Shown piece by piece: positions 36,003 through 43,367 of a stretch of DNA of 64,000 nt. The DNA comes from ECT2AJA-110-A sp035399845. Lineage in GTDB: Bacteria > Planctomycetota > Phycisphaerae > UBA1845 > UTPLA1. Position numbers and translations under genes: made by a program. The stretch is from the NCBI GenBank assembly GCA_035399845.1, contig DAOPJV010000010.1, forward strand, positions 62,001 through 126,000, read 5' to 3'. The notes under the pieces are model-generated. The model saw only the letters and a list, made by a program, of their open reading frames with translations. It was not told the origin of the DNA and searched no databases. Numbering within the stretch: the stretch's first letter is position 1; each line of letters opens with the position of its first letter.

Positions 36003-36086
36003 GGACGGCGACGCGGGTGAGGACCCGCCGCTCCCTGCTAAGGAGATGGCGCTGATGGGCGTGAGGTTCGACTCCTCCGCCGTCCG
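36003..36086 (+). tRNA. non-canonical tRNA with GCT anticodon, tRNA-Sec/allo-tRNA-like fold
   Basis: Arms that all close: acceptor of 8 bp (36003-36010 GGACGGCG with 36078-36085 CGCCGTCC), D-stem of 6 bp with a 4-nt loop (GCGGGT-GAGG-ACCCGC), anticodon stem CTCC/GGAG around CTGCTAA (anticodon GCT, 36037-36039), long variable arm (36049-36062, 5 pairs with wobbles), T-stem of only 4 bp (GAGG/CCTC) with loop TTCGACT, discriminator G. The 8/4 branch, long D-stem and lack of the D-loop GG pair are features of tRNA-Sec and reported allo-tRNAs. Long variable arm and G73 suggest SerRS charging. Forced into a normal 7/5 fold it would have G at position 8 and a 49:65 mismatch. CCA is not encoded. Confidence 0.75.
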
Positions 36087-36126
36087 ATGGTCGGCATGCA
36101 TCGCGCCGGCGGGAAAGGACAAGACA

Positions 36127-36582
36127 ATGAAGCCCGAGGCGGCGATCTTCATTGGCCTGCAGGCGTCCGGCAAGACGACCTTCTATTGCGATCGGTTCGT
36201 TCACTCGCACGTTCGAATCAGCCTCGACGAGGTGCGAAGCCGGGCGCGGGAGCGGCGACTGATCGACGCGTGTCTGGAGACGCGGCAGTCGTTTGTCATA
36301 GACAACACCAACCCGACTGTGGCGGATCGGGCGCGTTACCTCTCGGCGGCGAAGTCGTCGGAGTTTCGCACAGTGGGGTACTACTTTCAGTCGTCGATCG
36401 AGGCGTGCGCGCGGCGCAATGAGCGTCGTGACGCGCCACGGGTCATTCCCATGCGAGGCCTCCTCGGGACATACGGCCGGCTCGTGAGACCGACTCGGGA
36501 GGAGGGGTTTGACGCGCTGTATTACGTTCGGATTGACGAAAATTCAGGATTCTGTGTGGAAGCGTGGATCGATGAAGTTTGA
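36127..36582 (+). CDS. small P-loop kinase, polynucleotide-kinase-like
   Basis: A 151-residue P-loop protein. Walker A GLQASGKT at 10-17; RISLDEVR (~30-37) supplies the catalytic-type Asp; FVIDNTNPT (~57-64) resembles the D-N-T-N segment of T4-Pnkp-type 5'-OH polynucleotide kinases. Much of the lid domain is minimal. AAAGGA precedes ATG 36127, 40 nt after the tRNA; the frame runs open upstream across both tRNAs but that part is not protein-like. It overlaps the Thg1-like gene by 11 nt. Likely role: phosphorylating 5'-OH RNA ends; alternatively another small-molecule kinase. Confidence 0.7.
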   Translation: MKPEAAIFIGLQASGKTTFYCDRFVHSHVRISLDEVRSRARERRLIDACLETRQSFVIDNTNPTVADRARYLSAAKSSEFRTVGYYFQSSIEACARRNERRDAPRVIPMRGLLGTYGRLVRPTREEGFDALYYVRIDENSGFCVEAWIDEV

Positions 36583-37345
36583 TGAACTTGAAAACCGGAT
36601 GCGTCGCTTTGAAACCTCGGCTGACGTTCGGGTTCCGCCGGGCGTGTACATCGTGGCGCGGCTTGATGGCCGCAGTTTCACGCGATTGACCAGGGAGCGA
36701 TTCGCCTTCGAGGCGCCCTGCGACGAACGATTTCGCGACGCGATGCTGGAAACGTGCGAGGGCCTGATGGAGATCGGGTTTCGAACGCGTTACGCCTATT
36801 CGCAAAGTGATGAAATCTCTCTGCTGTTCGATCCGGAGGACGATACGTTCGGACGCAGGCTGCGAAAATGGAATTCGATACTCGCCGGGGAGGCCAGCGC
36901 CCGAATGAGCCTTGCCCTGGGCGACATCGCCGTGTTCGACTGTCGAATCTGTCAACTGCCGAGGGTGTCGGATGTTGTGGACTACTTCCGCTGGCGGAGC
37001 GAAGATGCGGCCCGAAACGCCCTGAACAGCCACTGCTATTGGCGGCTTCGAAGTCGCGGACGTTCCGCCGCCGTGGCGACCCGTGAGCTACTGGACATGT
37101 CCGTCGCCGCAAGGAACGAACTGCTGTTTTCGGAGGGACTGAATTTCAACGACCTGCCGGACTGGCAGAAGCGCGGCTTCGGTCTGCGTTGGGAGGACTT
37201 CGAGAAAGAAGCCACGAATCCCGGAACCGGTGAGCGCGTTCGGGCCAGGCGACGGCGCATTCGGCGCGATTTGTCGCTTCCGATGAAAGACGCCTACAGC
37301 GACTACGTCGCCGGACTGCTGGGAATGACGATCGATGAGAGCTGA
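36572..37345 (+). CDS. Thg1-like tRNA 3'-5' nucleotidyltransferase
   Basis: A 257-residue member of the tRNA-His guanylyltransferase/Thg1-like protein family, which adds nucleotides in the 3'-5' direction to tRNA 5' ends. The two-metal residues are visible: Asp32 in ARLDGRSF and Asp80/Glu81 in SQSDEISLLF. FGRRLRKWNSILAGEASA and RVSDVVDYFRWRSEDAARNAL are strongly conserved family blocks; length is near that of eukaryotic and bacterial members. Start ATG 36572 lies inside the kinase 3' end (11-nt overlap). Bacterial members repair 5'-truncated tRNAs in vitro; the adjacent tRNA-His already encodes G-1, so repair fits better than biosynthesis. Confidence 0.93.
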   Translation: MKFDELENRMRRFETSADVRVPPGVYIVARLDGRSFTRLTRERFAFEAPCDERFRDAMLETCEGLMEIGFRTRYAYSQSDEISLLFDPEDDTFGRRLRKWNSILAGEASARMSLALGDIAVFDCRICQLPRVSDVVDYFRWRSEDAARNALNSHCYWRLRSRGRSAAVATRELLDMSVAARNELLFSEGLNFNDLPDWQKRGFGLRWEDFEKEATNPGTGERVRARRRRIRRDLSLPMKDAYSDYVAGLLGMTIDES

Positions 37346-37348
37346 GAC

Positions 37349-38284
37349 ATGCCGAGACGAATCTCCTACAACCCCAACATGATTCTGCCGCCGGGAACGC
37401 AGGTCGTGACCCGTGTCGAGATCGTTCCGATCGGCGGAGGCGCGTCGAAGCCTGTCGGCGCTGTGGCGGAAATCGTCTTGTCGCCAACGGATCACACGCA
37501 CGCTTACCGCCTGCGCTTTGCCGACGGTGTCGAGGCGATGGCCCGACGATCCGTGCTGGCGGTGCTGAAGCGCATGCAGCGCGATCGCATCGGGACACCG
37601 GACGAGGCGATGGACGAGTACATGCTGACGGAGTGTGTCATCTATCGCTGCGTGGTCGGGTCGCGCGCCTACGGTCTGGATGTCGAAGCGTCTGATGTTG
37701 ATCGGCGCGGCGTCTTCCTGCCGCCGGCGGAGATGCACTGGTCGCTCTACGGCGTCCCCGAGCAGCTGGAGAATGACGCGACGCAGGAGTGCTACTGGGA
37801 GCTGCAGAAATTCATCACGCTGGCGCTGAAGGCGAATCCGAACGTGCTGGAGTGTCTCTTTACGCCTCTCGTCGAGGACACGTCGCCGATCGCAGACGCG
37901 CTGCTGGCGATGCGCGACGCCTTCCTGTCGAAGCTCATTTACCAGACGTACAACGGCTACGTCCTCAGCCAGTTCAGGAAGCTGACGGCCCGCGAGCGAA
38001 ATCACGGCGTCATCAAGTGGAAGCACGCCATGCACCTGATCCGGCTGCTCCTGGCGGGCGTCGAGACGCTGCGCAGTGGCGTTGTCCCTGTGGAGGTCGG
38101 CCCCTATCGCGAGCGACTGCTGGAGATCCGTCGCGGCGAACTGCCGTGGGAGGAGATCAACGCCTGGCGGCTCGCGCTGCACGCCGAGTTCGATGCGGCG
38201 TTCGAGCGAACGTCGCTGCCGGATCGGCCGGACTATGAACGGGCGAACCGGCTGCTGATCGATGCGCGGAGGGCGCAGGTATGA
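37349..38284 (+). CDS. Pol-beta-fold nucleotidyltransferase (YcgL/COG3541-like), copy 1
   Basis: A 311-residue nucleotidyltransferase. An N-terminal ~90-residue beta-rich segment is extra relative to copy 2. The catalytic motif is GSRAYGLDVEASDVDRRG, with Gly104-Ser105 and Asp116/Asp118 as metal ligands. The helical C-terminal part (LRSGVVPVEVGPYRERLLEIRRGELPWEE region) is typical of COG3541. It starts 4 nt after the Thg1-like stop. Family function is unproven; the MNT-like fold includes tRNA-3'-end-modifying toxins and antibiotic nucleotidyltransferases. Context suggests RNA ends as substrate. Confidence 0.8.
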   Translation: MPRRISYNPNMILPPGTQVVTRVEIVPIGGGASKPVGAVAEIVLSPTDHTHAYRLRFADGVEAMARRSVLAVLKRMQRDRIGTPDEAMDEYMLTECVIYRCVVGSRAYGLDVEASDVDRRGVFLPPAEMHWSLYGVPEQLENDATQECYWELQKFITLALKANPNVLECLFTPLVEDTSPIADALLAMRDAFLSKLIYQTYNGYVLSQFRKLTARERNHGVIKWKHAMHLIRLLLAGVETLRSGVVPVEVGPYRERLLEIRRGELPWEEINAWRLALHAEFDAAFERTSLPDRPDYERANRLLIDARRAQV

Positions 38285-39066
38285 ATGGGTTGAACACTGA
38301 GTGGCTGCAGCCAATCGTTGACGAACAGCCGTTTCCGATGTTGTTCGCGACGATCAGTGGCGCGCACCTTTACGGATTTCCGTCGGCGGACTCGGACTAC
38401 GACCTCCGTGGCGTTCACGTGGCGCCGTTGCGCGACGTGATCGGTCTGCGTCCTTATCGGGAGACAATTGAGGCGTCCGGTGTGCGTGACGGGATCGAGC
38501 TGGACCTTGTGACGCACGATGCGCTTAAGTTCTTCCGGCTGCTGCTGAAGCGGAATGGCTACGTGCTGGAGCAGTTGACGTCGCCACTGGTCGTGCGCAC
38601 ATCGGCCGCCCATCAGGCGCTTCTGACGCTGGTTCCGAAGCTCGTGACCCGGAATCACGCCCATCACTATCTCGGGTTCGTGCGGACGCAGTGGCGTCTG
38701 TTTCTGGCGGATCGACGGGTCAAGCCCCTGCTGTACACCTATCGCGTGCTGCTGACGGGTATTCACCTGATGCGGACCGGCTGCATCGAGGCGAACATCC
38801 TGCGGCTCAATGAGACGTTTCGAGCGGCCTACATCGATGAACTCGTGGCGCAGAAGGTGGGCGGCCACGAGAACGTTGCGCTGACGAACGCGGATGTCGC
38901 GTTTCACGAGGCGGAGTGCGAGCGTCTGACACGGCTGTTGGAGTCGGCGCGGGAGTCAAGCGCACTGCCCGAAGCCCCGAGCGCCCTTGACGCGATGAAC
39001 GACCTGCTGATTCGGATTCGAGAGGGCGACTTGCCGTGTTGCGAAGTCGCCGGAGGAACTACGTGA
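38281..39066 (+). CDS. Pol-beta-fold nucleotidyltransferase (YcgL/COG3541-like), copy 2
   Basis: A 261-residue paralogue of the preceding gene. Catalytic motif GAHLYGFPSADSDYDLRG (Asp39, Asp41), with Ala replacing the usual Ser of the GS pair. Like copy 1 it continues into a helical domain with a conserved Arg-rich middle (MRTGCIEANILRLNE). The ATG overlaps the previous stop (ATGA), so synthesis is coupled. The two copies differ enough to suggest different substrates or a heterodimer. Confidence 0.8.
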   Translation: MNGLNTEWLQPIVDEQPFPMLFATISGAHLYGFPSADSDYDLRGVHVAPLRDVIGLRPYRETIEASGVRDGIELDLVTHDALKFFRLLLKRNGYVLEQLTSPLVVRTSAAHQALLTLVPKLVTRNHAHHYLGFVRTQWRLFLADRRVKPLLYTYRVLLTGIHLMRTGCIEANILRLNETFRAAYIDELVAQKVGGHENVALTNADVAFHEAECERLTRLLESARESSALPEAPSALDAMNDLLIRIREGDLPCCEVAGGTT

Positions 39067-39584
39067 GTTTCATCATGGTGGACATTGAGGCCGACGGTCC
39101 GATCCCGGCGGACTATTCGATGATCTGCTTCGGGGCCGTCGTCGTGGAGCCGTCGCTGTCGAAGACGTTCTATGGTCGATTGCGACCCGTGTCGGAGAAG
39201 TGGATCCCCGAGGCGCTCGCCGTCAGCGGCTTCAGTCGGGACGAGACACTCGCGTTCGACGAGCCCGGCGCCGTGATGCGCGCGTTCGAGGCGTGGGTCG
39301 CGGAGGTCAGCGCGTCCCGGCCGATGTTTGTGTCGGATAACAACGGCTTCGACTGGCAGTTCATCAACTGGTACTTCCATCATTATCTGGAGCGCAATCC
39401 CTTCGGACACAGTTCGACGAATCTCGGGTCACTCTACAAAGGTGTCGTCAAGGACATGATCGCCGGCTTCAGGGGGCTTCGCAGAACACGTCACACGCAT
39501 CATCCCGTCGACGACGCCATGGGGAACGCCGAAGCGCTGTTGGCCATGAAGGAAACGCTGGGTCTCAGAATCCGGCTTGAATAG
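39063..39584 (+). CDS. DEDDh 3'-5' exonuclease (RNase T/oligoribonuclease-like)
   Basis: A 173-residue exonuclease. Catalytic acids: VDIEADG (Asp7, Glu9), SDNNGFDWQF (third Asp) and HHPVDDAMGN (His and last Asp, five residues apart), the DEDDh pattern. GTG 39063 is chosen because it overlaps the previous stop (GTGA) and follows GGAGG at 6 nt; ATG 39075 is the alternative. It closes the operon. RNase-T-like trimming of tRNA 3' ends is a fitting but inferred role. Confidence 0.85.
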   Translation: MSFIMVDIEADGPIPADYSMICFGAVVVEPSLSKTFYGRLRPVSEKWIPEALAVSGFSRDETLAFDEPGAVMRAFEAWVAEVSASRPMFVSDNNGFDWQFINWYFHHYLERNPFGHSSTNLGSLYKGVVKDMIAGFRGLRRTRHTHHPVDDAMGNAEALLAMKETLGLRIRLE

Positions 39585-39888
39585 CGCCGTCGGCGCGGTC
39601 GATGCGCCTGTGGACGATATATCGGGTCGTCATTATCCGGATACGTCTGATAAGGCCGCGGGTCGTTGAGCCGCAATGGATCACGATGATTCACGTCATT
39701 TCTTCTCGGGCGTCGTCGGGCGCTCCGTAGTTTCCCAAATCGTACCTTTTCGATGACAGCGCGTCCCCCAGTGGTTGATGCGGGCGCGTTGTGGGAGTGA
39801 GCGATCGACAGGGGGGATGCGATCGCGGAGCGGGTGAATCGGCGCAGCGCGAACTGAGCGCAGGCGTCGCCCGGAGGAGGTACGTGCC
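39585..39888. other. intergenic region without a recognised gene
   Basis: Contains a GCGCC/GGCGC mini-hairpin at the exonuclease stop, the palindromes CGATATATCG and TATCCGGATA, and a Shine-Dalgarno GGAGGAGG for the next gene. No T-rich terminator or coding frame is convincing. Confidence 0.5.
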
Positions 39889-41271
39889 GTGGGAACACGC
39901 AGACGACCGACGTCGGCCAAGGCATCGATTCGCGCTTCATTGTTCGGCGTGCTGCTCGCCGTCTGCGCGACAGCGCTGACGGCCCACGAGTTTCTTCGTC
40001 GGGAAGACGCCCATAACGCCGCACACAATCGAACGCGGCTGCTGGCCGAGACGATGGCGCTTCAGTTCGACGCGATCGGCGTCGCGGCGCTGGACGACGC
40101 CGAGCAGGTATGTCGCGCGATGCTTGAGTCGCCATCGCTGATGGCCATCTGCATCTGGGACGCCAACGGCCGGCAGGTCGCCTGCGAAGGTCGCTCAATT
40201 GAATACGCACAGATGCTCGACCTTGTCGGCGCCGGATCGAAGCGGACGTCCGGCTCGCATTCGCACTTCTGGCTGACGCACACCTTCTCTTCTGAAGCCG
40301 GCCCCCTGGACGCGCAGTTCGTCCCGATCGGGATCGGCGCCATCGGCCAGAAACCCGCCACCCTCGGGGTCCTGCTCGACATGAGCCCCATGCTGGGCGG
40401 CTTTGGTGAACATTTCGTCCTGTATTACATGCCGGTCCTCGGCGCCGGCATTGTGGCGCTGGTCGTCGGCGTGATGCGTCTGCATCGGGACGTGCTGCAT
40501 CCGCTGGGGAGCCTCGTGGAGGCGGCGTCGGCGGATGCAAAGGACCGGGCGGATCCGACGGCGTTCGAATCGCACGCCGAGCTGGGGGTTCTCGCGAAGG
40601 CCGTCCACGCGCTGAAGCTGGACGCGATCACGTGGCGACGGAAGGCCGAACTGACGGAGCGTCGTTCGGATACGCGCGTCGCCGTGGAGACGCGTCGAAT
40701 CACGCGTGACCTTCATCGCATTCAGCAGGCCGCATGGAAAGATCAGTTGACGGATGTCTATAACCGCCGGTTCATGGAGGAGAAGCTGCCGGGGGTCTTC
40801 GACGCACAGCGAACGGCGAATCGCGACCTGTCGATCGTGATGTTCGACCTGGACAACTTCAAGCTGCTCAATGACACGGAAGGGCACGCGGCGGGAGACG
40901 AGATACTCCGTTTCGTCGGGGAGCTTCTCAGGCAGAACACGCGACATGGCGATTTCGCCGTGCGATATGGCGGTGACGAATTCCTGCTCGTCATGCCGGG
41001 CCTGCCGGCCGCGAAGGCGATGGTCGTTGCCGATCGCATCCTCGCACATTTCACGCAGCGGGCGAAGATGATGGTCCGAGTTCGTCCGGCGCCGTCGCTC
41101 ACGGCGGGTGTTTCCAGCATCGTCAACAATCAGCCGTCGTCGCTGAATGAGGCGATGGTGATGGCGGACGAAGTTCTGTTATCGGCCAAGCAGGCCGGGA
41201 AGGCGTGCGTTCAGCTCGCCATGCGACAGGGCGGAAGCCCGGCGCCGCTGCGTCTCGCACGAACGGCATGA
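39889..41271 (+). CDS. membrane-bound diguanylate cyclase
   Basis: A 460-residue protein: one membrane helix near residues 15-32, a periplasmic sensor domain (~33-180), a second helix (VLGAGIVALVVGVMRLH), a HAMP-like linker, and a C-terminal GGDEF domain. RYGGDEF is intact and is preceded at the right distance by RHGD, the product-inhibition I-site, so it should make c-di-GMP and be feedback-inhibited. DVYNRRF and FDLDNFKLLND are the normal flanking motifs. GTG start with GGAGGAGG 8 nt upstream. Confidence 0.9.
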   Translation: MGTRRRPTSAKASIRASLFGVLLAVCATALTAHEFLRREDAHNAAHNRTRLLAETMALQFDAIGVAALDDAEQVCRAMLESPSLMAICIWDANGRQVACEGRSIEYAQMLDLVGAGSKRTSGSHSHFWLTHTFSSEAGPLDAQFVPIGIGAIGQKPATLGVLLDMSPMLGGFGEHFVLYYMPVLGAGIVALVVGVMRLHRDVLHPLGSLVEAASADAKDRADPTAFESHAELGVLAKAVHALKLDAITWRRKAELTERRSDTRVAVETRRITRDLHRIQQAAWKDQLTDVYNRRFMEEKLPGVFDAQRTANRDLSIVMFDLDNFKLLNDTEGHAAGDEILRFVGELLRQNTRHGDFAVRYGGDEFLLVMPGLPAAKAMVVADRILAHFTQRAKMMVRVRPAPSLTAGVSSIVNNQPSSLNEAMVMADEVLLSAKQAGKACVQLAMRQGGSPAPLRLARTA

Positions 41272-41702
41272 TTGCATTAAAATATGCAGTGTGGTTGTCG
41301 ATGGCCGCAGTCGTGGGTTTGTCCGGCCATCCAGCGTTGCAGCGCGAAATATCGGGTCAGCGTCTGACGACCGCATGTCCTCGCACCAGGGCGCATTGAG
41401 AATCGCGTGTTTGTGATGATGGACACGTTCCATCCGCAATTCGTCTCGTTGTTCAATGAGACGAATCGTCAATTCACGTGACTGCAATTCCGATCCGCCC
41501 GCGGTCTGCGTTTGTAACTGTATTTGTACCATTGGGTTCCGATATCAACAGGACTGTTGACATCGCGTGGACCCTGCACAATGCGTCAATAGATGCTAGG
41601 TAAAACCCGTGATTGACTCTTTGTGAGCATAGGTACGAAACTCAATGTAATCGGGGTGGATTTGCTAGGTGAATTGAAGGCGAATCTTCGGAGAGAATTC
41701 AT
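41272..41702. other. intergenic region with a 9-bp stem-loop
   Basis: No coding frame is convincing. ATTCGTCTC (41439-41447) pairs perfectly with GAGACGAAT (41458-41466), 10-nt loop, no T-run. TTGACA (41552) and TTGACT (41611) occur but lack well-placed -10 boxes. The stretch just before the Crp-type gene is AT-rich and probably holds its promoter. Confidence 0.45.
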
Positions 41703-42410
41703 ATGCTTGCGGCCAGTGACGAACAGCGATTGCGAAAGCAGTACCCGGTCCTCAACGGGTTGTCGGACGAGACACTTCAACGATTGCGCGAGCAGAGCGT
41801 TCTCGTTTCCGCCGAGGACGGGCGGGTCCTGCTGGAGCAGGGTGATTTCGCTGACAAGTTCGTATTCCCGCTGGAAGGCGGAACGCGGGCCATCGTTCGC
41901 TCGTCGGAGGATCGGGAGATCACGCTCGATCGTGTTCGTCCCGGGGATTGCTGTACCTTGTCGGCCAGTTGTCTGTTCGGCGCCTGTCCATCGCCGGCCC
42001 GTGGCGTGGCGGAGGGAGCCCTGACGGCGGTCGTCCTGCCAGGCGAGTTGTTCTTTCATGTCATGGACGAATCGTCGGCCTTTCGCCGGTTCATTTTCGG
42101 CGGCATCTCGCGACGATTCGTCAAGCTCGTGGAGACGATCGAGCGTGTGACGTTTCAGACCGTGGAGAAGCGACTGGCCAACGCGCTGCTTGAGCGGCGC
42201 GATCCGATTCGGGTCACGCACCAGGCGCTCGCGATGGAACTCGGCAGCGTTCGCGAGATCATCAGCCGGCATCTGAAGACGTTTGAAAATCGCGGCTTCG
42301 TGTCATTGGCGCGGCAGCGAATCGAAATCTTGAATCGCGACGGTCTCCAGGAGCTGCTGTCGGGCGTCAACGGGGACGGCGCATCGGGCGCCGCGGGGGC
42401 CAACGCGTAG
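41703..42410 (+). CDS. Crp/Fnr family transcriptional regulator
   Basis: A 235-residue regulator: N-terminal cyclic-nucleotide-binding-type beta-roll (LLEQGDFADKFVFPLEGGTRAI is the start of the roll), dimerisation helix, and C-terminal winged HTH with VTHQALAMELGSVREIISRHLKTF. The Arg/Glu pair for cAMP binding is not evident, and a Cys-containing patch (CCTLSASCLFGAC) replaces the usual phosphate cassette; this resembles Fnr-like subfamilies that sense other signals. GGAGAG lies 8 nt before the ATG. The preceding gene makes c-di-GMP; whether they are linked is unknown. Confidence 0.88.
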   Translation: MLAASDEQRLRKQYPVLNGLSDETLQRLREQSVLVSAEDGRVLLEQGDFADKFVFPLEGGTRAIVRSSEDREITLDRVRPGDCCTLSASCLFGACPSPARGVAEGALTAVVLPGELFFHVMDESSAFRRFIFGGISRRFVKLVETIERVTFQTVEKRLANALLERRDPIRVTHQALAMELGSVREIISRHLKTFENRGFVSLARQRIEILNRDGLQELLSGVNGDGASGAAGANA

Positions 42411-42443
42411 ATTGCGGCGCTGCGTGATTTCTGAACAAAGAAA

Positions 42444-42481
42444 AAAGGCGTCGGCCATCCGTTGCGATGGCCGACGCCTTT
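42444..42481. terminator. bidirectional rho-independent terminator
   Basis: A 16-bp perfect stem, 42444-42459 with 42466-42481, loop CGTTGC, flanked by A-run on the left and T-rich on the right. It separates the convergent Crp-type and Clp-N genes. Confidence 0.92.
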
Positions 42482-42504
42482 CGTTATTTCGATCTCTCCG
42501 TCAG

Positions 42505-43224
42505 TCAGCTGACGACCTGGTCCCTGGTGAGTGCGTCGCGGACCCAGTCCAGTGTGACACCCTTTTCGGCGAGCAGCTGAGCGACGGGGCTTTCCTTGTC
42601 CCGCATCAGGCCGAGCAGCAGGTGTTCGTCTTCGATCTCCCCATGGCCGAGGCGATTGGCGGCATCGACGGCGAGCACGAGGATGTGCCAGAATCGCGTC
42701 GAGCGGAACGCCTTCGCCAGTTCCTGCTGATGGAGCCACTCCGTCGCATCGGGGGAGGTTGTGACGCCGGGATGTTCATCGTGATCGATCCCGGAAAGGT
42801 AATTCAGGATCGCCTCACGAATCGACTCGATCCGGATGCCGCGCTCGGAGAGCGCGGTCGCCGGAATGCTGTGCCCCTCGCGAAGGATACCCAGCAGCAG
42901 GTGCTCGGTGCCGATGTAGTGATGGCCGAGCTTTCGCGCCTCGTCGAGCGCGTACTTCAGGCACTGTCGCGTATCGGCCCGCTGCGCCATTTTCGTCTGG
43001 TGAAGTTCCTTGTTCCCCGGCTGGACGTTGTTTCGAACGTCGTCACGCAGGGCGTCAACCGCGACGCCGAGATGCTCAAGCACGATCGTCGCAACGGCGT
43101 GATCGAGCGAGAGGATCGCGAGCAGGATGTGGACGGGGGCCAGGTAGTCGTGATGCAGCTTGATGGCTTCGTGATTGGCCAGCGCCATCGCGCGTCGCGC
43201 TCGTGTGTTGAACTTGTGATGCAC
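42505..43224 (-). CDS. Clp N-terminal-domain protein without AAA+ module
   Basis: A 239-residue protein made of Clp-N repeats only. Three copies of the helix pair are visible: HDYLAPVHILLAILS, HHYIGTEHLLLGILRE and HGEIEDEHLLLGLMRD, i.e. the substrate/adaptor-binding domain of ClpA/ClpB/ClpC. No Walker motifs follow. It could be an adaptor or decoy for a Clp unfoldase encoded elsewhere. It lies between a terminator and fusA on the same strand. Confidence 0.85.
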   Translation of the reverse strand: MHHKFNTRARRAMALANHEAIKLHHDYLAPVHILLAILSLDHAVATIVLEHLGVAVDALRDDVRNNVQPGNKELHQTKMAQRADTRQCLKYALDEARKLGHHYIGTEHLLLGILREGHSIPATALSERGIRIESIREAILNYLSGIDHDEHPGVTTSPDATEWLHQQELAKAFRSTRFWHILVLAVDAANRLGHGEIEDEHLLLGLMRDKESPVAQLLAEKGVTLDWVRDALTRDQVVS

Positions 43225-43367
43225 GTTTTCGCTCCCTTACCGATCTTCGTGATACGGCGTCGTCGTCGGGCCGCGTCGTCCTTCGTCCGTCACATCGCAT
43301 CATACGGGATGACGCGAGACGGGCGTAACGGCCGCCGCTGACCCTCACCGCCGGTTGCGTTTGCCTC

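Noticed and set aside
36003..36086. An ordinary tRNA-Ser(GCT) with 7/5 arms
   Set aside because: The 7/5 fold leaves a 49:65 mismatch, G at position 8 and no D-loop GG, while the 8/4 fold pairs everything; kept as non-canonical, though a degenerate ordinary tRNA is not fully excluded.
35827..36126. An N-terminal extension of the kinase gene
   Set aside because: The frame runs through both tRNA genes; the extension is not protein-like, and ATG 36127 has a Shine-Dalgarno and begins the P-loop domain.
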